NCBI GenBank assembly: GCA_003527885.1
Contig: DPWB01000084.1
Location: 1 to 5,096, forward strand
Direction of reading: 5' to 3'
From: Candidatus Competibacteraceae bacterium
GTDB lineage: Bacteria > Pseudomonadota > Gammaproteobacteria > Competibacterales > Competibacteraceae
Length of the DNA stretch: 5,096 nucleotides
The notes below the pieces were generated by a model. The model did no database searches and was not told where the DNA came from. It saw nothing but the letters and a program-made list of their open reading frames with translations. Of this stretch, positions 1 through 5,096 are shown piece by piece. A program made the translations under genes and the position numbers. The first letter of the stretch is position 1; each line of letters opens with the position of its first letter.

Positions 1-67
1 GATACGGCGCCCACCGCGATCTACCCTAGATCGCTCGTCGGCAGCGTCAGATGTGTATAAGAGACAG
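1..67 (+). other. Illumina Nextera i5 adapter left on contig end (not genomic)
   Basis: Bases 1-26 match the P5 flow-cell oligo lacking its first three bases, with three mismatches (positions 10, 17 and 25, each A in the oligo and C here). Bases 27-34 (TAGATCGC) equal the Nextera i5 index 501. Bases 35-48 (TCGTCGGCAGCGTC) are the Nextera read-1 primer segment, and 49-67 are the Tn5 mosaic end. Element order and lengths agree exactly with the commercial adapter, so this is library sequence and should be trimmed. Genomic sequence begins at base 68. All mismatches lie in the part farthest from the insert, as expected if the adapter was reached by read-through at the low-quality end of reads coming from the right. 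Confidence 0.98.
49..67 (+). other. Tn5 mosaic end (19 bp) from tagmentation
   Basis: AGATGTGTATAAGAGACAG is an exact copy of the hyperactive Tn5 mosaic end used in Nextera tagmentation. It lies directly after the Nextera primer segment, so it marks the library junction and is not a resident transposon end. Translated in frame it reads MCIRDR, a well-known spurious protein start in databases. It creates an ATG at 51 that is not the start of any real gene. Confidence 0.97.
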
Positions 68-575
68 ACATTACGCCGTGCGTCACGATGAATTCCAATT
101 GCCCGAGCAATTCAAGGCGGCTCATATCCTGAAAAAAGTCGAGTGCGCGTGCGAGCGCGAGCAAAAAAGGCAGGTTCTAGAACAATTGCGAACCCGGCTA
201 CAAGCGGGCGAAGATTTTGCCAGCTTGGCCAACGCCGAATCGGACGACACAGCCAGTGCCGCTAAAGGCGGCGACCTGGAACGCTGGTTGAAGCGCAGCG
301 ACGTGGTAGCGCCTTTCGCCGAGGCGCTGGCCAAGCTGGAAACCGGCCAAGTGAGCGATGTGGTGGAAACGCAATTCGGGCTTCATCTCATCAAGAAGCT
401 CGACTACCAGCCAGCGCGCTTGCAAAGCTTCGACGAGGTGCAACAGAATCTCGAACAGCAGCTGCGCCAAGACTACGTCAAGGACCAACTCGCGCAACGT
501 GCGACGGATTACTTACCGCCCGCGAATGCGACCTTCGACGAGTCCGCCTTGCAGTCTTTGCTAACCAAGCATTGA
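68..575 (+). CDS. Parvulin-type peptidyl-prolyl cis-trans isomerase (PpiC/SurA-like), 5' end missing
   Basis: Parvulins catalyse cis-trans isomerisation of X-Pro bonds and, in the SurA/PpiD/PrsA group, help exported proteins fold in the cell envelope. About 168 genuine residues are visible, from the His codon at 69 to TGA at 573-575. The parvulin domain spans about residues 15-112 of this fragment. Its landmarks are AAHIL (17-21), FASLA (50-54), the S-D-D...AAKGGDLERW stretch (58-73), FAEAL (83-87) and FGLHLIKK (103-110). A charged helical tail rich in Gln, Glu and Arg follows (about 120-150), then a short C-terminus ending LLTKH. The lead-in HDEFQLPEQFKAAHIL is typical of the linker before a PpiC domain, so an N-terminal chaperone region and signal peptide or anchor are probably lost. 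The open frame continues back to an ATG at 51, but that lies in adapter sequence and is false. A C-A-C pair occurs at residues 26-28. It could be an EpsD-type isomerase of an exopolysaccharide locus, but the fragment cannot show this. The domain call is firm; the subfamily is not. Confidence 0.9.
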
Positions 576-577
576 TC

Positions 578-1288
578 ATGCTGAATTTTCTGGGAATCGG
601 CGCCCAGAAAGCCGGAACCACCTGGTTGTACGAGCAGCTCAGCCAGCACCCGCAACTGGCCTTTCCCCTGGGCAAGGAAGCGCATTTCTGGAACCGGCCC
701 CACGATACGGCTGCGGTCGAAAAATACTTCGATCACTTTGCCCGGATCGATGCTATCACCGGCGAGATCACCCCCGCTTACGGCATGTTGCCGGTCGAAA
801 CGGTTCGCGAAATCCATCGCCACGCGCCTCGGGCACGCTTGCTTTATGTGATCCGCAATCCCATTGAGCGGGCGTGGTCGTCGGCCTTGATGGCCTTGCA
901 ACGCTCGGAAATGACCTTCGAAGAAGCCAGCGACCCGTGGTTTTGCGACCATTTTCATTCGGCGGGCTCGCGCCGGCGCGGCGATTACCAGACTTGCCTG
1001 GAAACTTGGCGCTCGGTGTTTCCCGACCAGCAGTTGCTGATCCTGCGCTTCGAGCGGATCGCCCTCGAACCCGAATTGTTGCTGAACCAATGTTTTCAGC
1101 ATCTCGGCGTCGCGGCGCAAAGCCCTTCGTGGTTGCGGCGGCACGGCTGTCGCGAGCCAGTTTTTGTCGGAACGGGCCACGCGCTGCGCCCGTCGCTGAA
1201 AAAAGTACTGAAAGACCTGTACCGACCGCAGATCGAACGGCTGGCAGCCTATTTGGCCGCGGATTTGAGTGCGTGGCTAAATTCCTGA
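578..1288 (+). CDS. PAPS-dependent sulfotransferase (Sulfotransfer family)
   Basis: Predicted to move the sulfuryl group from 3'-phosphoadenylyl sulfate (PAPS) to a hydroxyl or amine on an acceptor such as a glycan. The product has 236 residues from ATG 578. The 5'-phosphosulfate-binding loop is GAQKAGTTW (residues 8-16), with Lys11 and Thr14/Thr15 in the P-loop-like positions. A GEITPAYGML stretch follows at 62-71. The 3'-phosphate-binding motif is YVIRNPIERAWSS (90-102), with Arg93 and Ser101 as the expected contacts. The GDYQTCLETW segment (135-144), LRFER (156-160) and the C-terminal RPQIERLAAYL...DLSAWL pattern match bacterial heparan-sulfate-type sulfotransferases, so the gene looks complete, though at the short end for the family. 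There is no signal peptide, so it is probably cytoplasmic. An in-frame TTG at 572 would add two residues and overlap the isomerase stop. ATG 578 is preferred because the motif then begins at the usual distance from the start. No clear ribosome binding site is visible. The start lies 2 nt after the preceding stop, which suggests translational coupling. The acceptor is unknown. Confidence 0.92.
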   Translation: MLNFLGIGAQKAGTTWLYEQLSQHPQLAFPLGKEAHFWNRPHDTAAVEKYFDHFARIDAITGEITPAYGMLPVETVREIHRHAPRARLLYVIRNPIERAWSSALMALQRSEMTFEEASDPWFCDHFHSAGSRRRGDYQTCLETWRSVFPDQQLLILRFERIALEPELLLNQCFQHLGVAAQSPSWLRRHGCREPVFVGTGHALRPSLKKVLKDLYRPQIERLAAYLAADLSAWLNS

Positions 1289-2304
1289 AGGCTGTTCATG
1301 AGGCATGGCGGACGCGGGCGCAGCCGGCCTGGCCCCCTTGGGGAAAGCGGCGCTCATCGCAGGAAAAAGTCTTGTTTTATAGAGATTTTCTGGGTTTTAC
1401 CGGCGGACACTTAAAAGTCTGGGATTACTTTAATCACGTACGGCATTCAGCGCACCATCAGCCGTGTATCGCCTTTTCCAGCAACACCGTCTGGAACGAT
1501 ACCAACCCTTGGTTGGCCATGCGCGGTCAAACGTTAGCCGCTTGGTCCGCCCAGCAAGCGGATATCCTCTTTCTAGGGGGAATGGACTGGTCGGTCTTAA
1601 GCGAAGCCCAGCGGCGCACTCCTCCCAAACCGGTGTTCAACCTGATCCAGCATGTACGTCACGCCGACCCGAACGAACCCCTTTACCAGTACCTCAGCTA
1701 TCGGGCCATTCGGATCTGTGTCAGCGCGCCCGTCGCCGACGCCCTGACCGCGACCGGCCGAGTCAACGGCCCCTTATTCACCATTCGCAACGGTATCGAC
1801 CTCGCCGCGCTACCACCCCCGCAATCCTGGGAGACTCGCCGGCTCGACCTTCTGATCGTGGGGATCAAACAACCTGCGCTGGCAACGGAAATCCACGAGC
1901 GGCTCAAAACATCGGGCCACCGCGTGCAAGCGCTGACCCGTCCGCTAGCGAGAGCCGATTTTCTGGAGTTGCTGGGGAATGCCAGAATCGCTTTGCTTCT
2001 ACCGAACCCGACCGAGGGATTTTATCTGCCGGCTTTGGAAAGCTTCGCGCTGGAAACGCTGGTCATTTGCCCCGATTGCGTCGGCAACCGCCGGTTTTGC
2101 CTGCCGGGTCAAAATTGCCTGCAACCACCCTATACCCTTGAAGCGCTACTCCATGCCGTCCGAGACGCGGTACAGCTGATACCGCCAGCAAGGCACACTC
2201 TTTTAGAAGCCGCCCGTCACACGGCGCGCCAGCATTCCCTTTTGGAGGAGCGCCGGTCTTTCCTGGATATCCTTCAGCAAACCGAGGCGATCTGGAGGGG
2301 CTGA
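1273..2304 (+). CDS. Glycosyltransferase, GT-B fold (group 1/GT4-like)
   Basis: Predicted to transfer a sugar from a nucleotide-sugar donor during glycan assembly at the cytoplasmic face. The product has 343 residues from GTG 1273. A first beta strand and glycine loop occur at KVLFYRDF...FTGGHLKVWDYF (about 32-53). A mid-protein I-R-N-G-I-D (171-176) is typical of the turn before the C-terminal Rossmann domain. The C-terminal domain starts at LDLLIVG (191-197). The donor-site signature PTEGFYLPALESFA (246-259) has the two glutamates of the E-x7-E motif at 248 and 256. A loop resembling the VGNRRFC...GQNCL consensus follows at 270-283. The frame is open upstream to ATG 874, but that part reads through the sulfotransferase gene and shows no family features. 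GTG 1273 overlaps the sulfotransferase by 16 nt. TTG 1372, with AGGA 7 nt upstream, is the main alternative and would begin just at the first conserved strand (310 residues). Acceptor and sugar cannot be told. Adjacent sulfotransferase suggests a common glycan product. Confidence 0.82.
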   Translation: MAKFLKAVHEAWRTRAQPAWPPWGKRRSSQEKVLFYRDFLGFTGGHLKVWDYFNHVRHSAHHQPCIAFSSNTVWNDTNPWLAMRGQTLAAWSAQQADILFLGGMDWSVLSEAQRRTPPKPVFNLIQHVRHADPNEPLYQYLSYRAIRICVSAPVADALTATGRVNGPLFTIRNGIDLAALPPPQSWETRRLDLLIVGIKQPALATEIHERLKTSGHRVQALTRPLARADFLELLGNARIALLLPNPTEGFYLPALESFALETLVICPDCVGNRRFCLPGQNCLQPPYTLEALLHAVRDAVQLIPPARHTLLEAARHTARQHSLLEERRSFLDILQQTEAIWRG

Positions 2305-2352
2305 GCAGCGAAGCGCGCGATGCGCCAGAGAGCGGTTTTGACCGTATTCCGA
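2305..2352. other. Convergent intergenic gap without a clear terminator
   Basis: This 48-nt gap separates the stop codons of the glycosyltransferase (plus strand) and the DUF815 ATPase (minus strand). It holds a small hairpin, CGGT-TTTG-ACCG at 2333-2344, extendable by one G-T pair. The stem is short and no run of T follows on either strand, so it does not qualify as an intrinsic terminator. A GCGC-rich stretch at about 2313-2325 can also fold weakly. Nothing else is recognisable. Confidence 0.5.
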
Positions 2353-3246
2353 TCATCCATGATGGCCTTGCACACGCCGCCGCCCCACCCAATCACGGGC
2401 GAACTGCCAAGCCACCCGGCCGCTGCGCGAGCCGCGCTGCAACGCCCAACGGAGCGCCTCCGCGCGCGCCGCCTCACCCAGCCCTTCCGATAACTCCAAC
2501 TGACCCATCCAGTGGCCGACGATCGCCAGATAGTCCTCCTGGCTGAACGGATGAAACGATAGCCACAAACCGAACCGTTCCGACAACGAGATTTTTTCCT
2601 CCACCGCCTCTCCGTGGTGCAATTCACCCTCGACAATCCGGGCCTCTTGATTGTCCCGCATATACTCGGGCAGCAAGTGACGGCGGTTGGAGGTGGCGCA
2701 CAGCAACACGTTGTCGGGCGCGCTGCTGATCGAACCGTCCAACATCGCCTTGAGCGCCTTGTAGCTGGGATCATCCGCTTCGAACGACAGATCGTCGCAG
2801 TAAAGCAAAAACCGCTCCGGTCGCTCGTACAAGGGTTCCACGATCTCGGGCAGGTCCAGCAAATCGTGCTTGTCCACCTCGATCAACCGCAAGCCCTGCT
2901 CGGCGTATTCGTCGAGCAACGCCTTGACGAGCGATGATTTACCGGTGCCGCGCGCGCCCCACAACAGCACATTGTTGTAAGGTTGTCCCGCCAAAAATTG
3001 TCGGACGTTCAAATCCAGGGCCGCCTTCTGGCGGTCGATCCGCCGCAGGTCCGCCAAGCGCAAGCGGTGAGGGTGTCGGACTGGCTGCAGGTAACCGCGC
3101 TGGCCGCCCCGCCGCCAGCGGAAGGCCCGATAATCTTCCCAGTCGGACAATTTTGGCGCCGCCGGCAACACCGCTTCCAGCCGTTCGAGCACCCTGGCCA
3201 ACCGCTCGGCCAAGACGCCATCGAGGGTCAGGGCCACTCCCGGCAT
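2353..3246 (-). CDS. DUF815-family AAA+ ATP-binding protein
   Basis: A P-loop ATPase of the DUF815 family, whose members are widespread in Proteobacteria but lack an agreed role. The product has 297 residues, close to the usual family length. The N-terminal 80 residues hold a helical segment and a W-E-D-Y-RAFRWRR pattern. The Walker A motif is GARGTGKSS (97-105, Lys103). Walker B is FLLYCDD (146-152, Asp151/Asp152) followed by LSFE. Sensor 1 is in CATSNRRHLLPE (183-194, Asn187). SERFGLWLSF (222-231) is a family hallmark that may carry the arginine finger at Arg224. A Trp-rich C-terminal helical region ends the protein. No signal peptide or membrane segment is seen, so it is likely cytoplasmic. 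ATG 3246 lies 6 nt after the stop of prc. The upstream bases GACGGGTC are only a weak ribosome binding site, so coupling to prc translation is likely. Family assignment is strong; function is unknown. Coupling to the protease is inference from position only. Confidence 0.9.
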   Translation of the reverse strand: MPGVALTLDGVLAERLARVLERLEAVLPAAPKLSDWEDYRAFRWRRGGQRGYLQPVRHPHRLRLADLRRIDRQKAALDLNVRQFLAGQPYNNVLLWGARGTGKSSLVKALLDEYAEQGLRLIEVDKHDLLDLPEIVEPLYERPERFLLYCDDLSFEADDPSYKALKAMLDGSISSAPDNVLLCATSNRRHLLPEYMRDNQEARIVEGELHHGEAVEEKISLSERFGLWLSFHPFSQEDYLAIVGHWMGQLELSEGLGEAARAEALRWALQRGSRSGRVAWQFARDWVGRRRVQGHHG

Positions 3247-3252
3247 GACCCG

Positions 3253-5096
3253 TCAGCGCCCCATCACCAAAGCGCTCGGCGCGTCGCCGGAACCCTTCAG
3301 CGCGATCAGATCGCCGACGATACGGGCGCTCTCATCCAGCGCGGTATCCACCACCGCGCTGTCCTTGCCTTCGGGCATGTCGTCGCCGGGCTTGAGCGGC
3401 GCCAAACCTTTGAGCGCCCGGAACCGGTTCTCCCGCTCCCGTTGCCAAGTCTCGATACGCTCCCGCTCGGCCCGCCGCTGGCTTTCCAACAAAGACACCG
3501 TGGTTTTCTCGCGTTGTTGTCGGGTAAATTCCAAATCCCGCAGAAAGGCTTGGTAGTCGGCATCGCCGTCGATACGCGACTGATGGCGTCGCGCCAGCTC
3601 CGGCAGCAGATTCGCCAACACTCGATCACCGCGATAACGGGTCGGTGCGATCTCATCCCAGGGCAAGGCGTTTTTCTGCGCGCTTTCCCCGACTTCCTCG
3701 CTGTCCACCACCGAAGGGATGGCGATGTCGGGCCGCACGCCGCGGTGCTGGGTGCTACTGCCGCTGACCCGGTAGAACTTGGCGATAGTCAGTTTGAGCT
3801 GACCCTGCGGTTCCTTGGCCCGGGTCAGCCGGTTCAAATCCACCAGGGTCTGCACCGTGCCTTTGCCGAAGGTCGGGTCGCCGATGACGATCCCTCGCCC
3901 GTAATCCTGAATGGCGCCGGCGAAGATTTCCGAGGCGGAAGCGCTGGCGTGATCGACCAGCACCGCCAAAGGCCCGTCGTAGGCTTGACTGGGATCGCGG
4001 TCCTTCTCGATCTCCGCATCATCGTTGCTGGCGCTTTTGACCTGGACCACCGGCCCGTCGCCGATGAACAAGCCGGTCAGATCCACCGCCTCTTGCAGGG
4101 AACCGCCGCCGTTCTCGCGCAAATCCAGCACCAGCCCGTCGATCTTACCCCGCAAATTGTCGAGCAGGACGCGCACGTCGCGCGTGGTGCTGCGGTAATT
4201 GCGATCACCGCGCCGGGCGGCGTCGAAATCGCTGTAGAAGGCCGGAATGGTAATCACCCCGACTCGCAGTTCGCGCTCGTTGGCCCCGCGCAGCGTCTTG
4301 ATCTCGCTCTTGGCGGCCTGTTTCTCCAATTTGATGGTATCGCGCACCAAGCGCACGGCTTTTTCGGTCGCCGCTATACCGGCCTTGCCGGGTACGATCT
4401 TCAGGCGCACCACCGAGCCGCGCTGGCCGCGGATTTGATCGACCACATCGTCCAGCCGCCAACCCACCACATCGACCCAGGACCCATTATCGCCCTGCGC
4501 CACCGCCACGATCCGGTCGCCGGCTTTGATTTGCTGGCTGAGATCGGCCGGGCCGCCGGTCACCAGTTCGACCACCGTCACCTGCTCCTCGTCCATGCGC
4601 AACACGCAACCGATGCCCTGCAGCGACAAGCGCATCTGGATATTGAAATTTTCGGTGTTGCGCGGCGAAAAATAGGCGGTGTGCGGATCGAAAGCCTGGG
4701 CGACGGCGTTCATGTAGAGCTGGAACACGTCATCGCTGCTGGATTGCAGCGCTTGCCGCAACCGATTGTCGTAGCGCTTGCTCAACAGTTCGCGAGCGGC
4801 GGCCTGATCCTTGCCGGACAGCATCAACGTCAGCAGTTCGTGCTTGAGACGCTTGCGCCAAATCTCGTCGAGTTCCGCCGGGGTCTTGGCCCAGGGTGCG
4901 TCCTTGCGATCCACCTCCAGCGATTCATCGAGGTCGAACCGAAACTCCTGTTTGAGCAGAGTCTGAACATGCGCGGTCCGTTCCTGCAACCGCCGCAGAT
5001 AGGCGTTGAATATCTCGTAAGCCGGTTGCAGGTTACCGTTCTTCAAGGCGTCGTCCAGCGCGTTTCGATAGCGCTCGAAAACCGCGATATCGCTCG
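3253..5096 (-). CDS. prc: Carboxy-terminal processing protease Prc/Tsp (S41A), 5' end cut by window
   Basis: Periplasmic serine protease that degrades or trims proteins from their C-terminus. In E. coli it processes penicillin-binding protein 3 and, with the adaptor NlpI, turns over the peptidoglycan hydrolase MepS. About 613 residues are visible. Coding continues past an in-frame TTG at 5046, which is not the start, to the window end (SDIAVFERYRNALDDAL). By comparison with E. coli Prc (682 residues), about 90 N-terminal residues including the signal peptide are missing. Visible order: helical N-terminal domain, the DPHTAYFSPRNTENFN block, a PDZ domain (residues 156-238 of the visible part), the DLRENGGGSLQEA segment, the catalytic region, and a DUF3340 C-terminal extension with a charged helix. 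The catalytic Ser is in ASASASEIF (codon 3939-3937) and Lys in TFGKGTVQ (codon 3864-3862). QDYGRG carries the conserved Asp (codon 3906-3904). Spacing Ser+25=Lys matches Ser430/Lys455 of E. coli. All key residues are intact, so it should be active. The DUF815 ATPase gene follows after 6 nt. Confidence 0.95.
   Translation of the reverse strand, partial: SDIAVFERYRNALDDALKNGNLQPAYEIFNAYLRRLQERTAHVQTLLKQEFRFDLDESLEVDRKDAPWAKTPAELDEIWRKRLKHELLTLMLSGKDQAAARELLSKRYDNRLRQALQSSSDDVFQLYMNAVAQAFDPHTAYFSPRNTENFNIQMRLSLQGIGCVLRMDEEQVTVVELVTGGPADLSQQIKAGDRIVAVAQGDNGSWVDVVGWRLDDVVDQIRGQRGSVVRLKIVPGKAGIAATEKAVRLVRDTIKLEKQAAKSEIKTLRGANERELRVGVITIPAFYSDFDAARRGDRNYRSTTRDVRVLLDNLRGKIDGLVLDLRENGGGSLQEAVDLTGLFIGDGPVVQVKSASNDDAEIEKDRDPSQAYDGPLAVLVDHASASASEIFAGAIQDYGRGIVIGDPTFGKGTVQTLVDLNRLTRAKEPQGQLKLTIAKFYRVSGSSTQHRGVRPDIAIPSVVDSEEVGESAQKNALPWDEIAPTRYRGDRVLANLLPELARRHQSRIDGDADYQAFLRDLEFTRQQREKTTVSLLESQRRAERERIETWQRERENRFRALKGLAPLKPGDDMPEGKDSAVVDTALDESARIVGDLIALKGSGDAPSALVMGR

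Noticed and set aside
49..67. Resident Tn5/IS50-type transposon end
   Set aside because: It is preceded directly by the Nextera primer, index and P5 segments, so it comes from tagmentation. No transposase gene is present.
51..68. ATG 51 as start of the isomerase, with N-terminus MCIRDR
   Set aside because: These codons lie in the Tn5 mosaic end of the library adapter, not in genomic DNA.
509..1180. 223-residue reverse-strand open frame across the sulfotransferase
   Set aside because: It overlaps two well-supported genes and has no recognisable motif; typical antisense shadow in GC-rich DNA.
874..1272. N-terminal extension of the glycosyltransferase, or a separate gene overlapping the sulfotransferase
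   Set aside because: The frame is open on the same strand but its translation is Arg/Pro/Ala-rich with no family features, as expected of a shadow of a GC-rich gene. The sulfotransferase frame here carries the conserved motifs.
2332..2345. Hairpin as an intrinsic terminator
   Set aside because: The stem is only 4-5 bp and has no following T run on either strand.
2274..2774. Alternative reverse-strand frame over the DUF815 3' end
   Set aside because: Ser/Arg/Cys-rich shadow translation. The DUF815 frame here has sensor 1 and the conserved RFGLWLSF segment.
5044..5046. TTG 5046 as the start of prc
   Set aside because: Coding continues upstream in frame to the window edge and aligns with E. 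coli Prc from about residue 90, so the true start lies outside the window.

Overview
The window looks like the end of a draft contig from a GC-rich (about 60% by eye) gammaproteobacterium, probably from a metagenome or low-coverage draft. The phylum-level guess rests mainly on a Prc/Tsp protease that follows the Escherichia coli Prc layout closely along its whole visible length, including the C-terminal extension. No rRNA, tRNA or other marker allows a finer placement.

The first 67 bases are not genomic. They are an Illumina Nextera i5 adapter (P5 segment, 8-base index, Tn5 mosaic end) left on the contig end. The adapter runs in frame into the first gene and gives it a false start, so that gene's true 5' end is missing.

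Plus strand, 68-2304: three same-strand genes that abut or overlap. They are the C-terminal part of a parvulin-type (PpiC/SurA-like) peptidyl-prolyl isomerase, a PAPS-dependent sulfotransferase, and a GT-B fold glycosyltransferase. The packing suggests one transcript. A glycosyltransferase next to a sulfotransferase points to synthesis and sulfation of a glycan or other surface metabolite. The parvulin would act on exported proteins in the periplasm, possibly those of the same surface pathway.

Minus strand, 5096-2353: the protease gene prc, cut at its 5' end by the window edge, followed after 6 nt by a DUF815-family AAA+ ATPase. This pair converges on the plus-strand group with only 48 nt between the stop codons and no convincing terminator.

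Coding density is almost complete. I saw no mobile element, CRISPR array, RNA gene or clear promoter, and no clearly undescribed system. The items most worth a second look are the adapter artefact, the parvulin-sulfotransferase-glycosyltransferase grouping, and the prc-DUF815 pairing.
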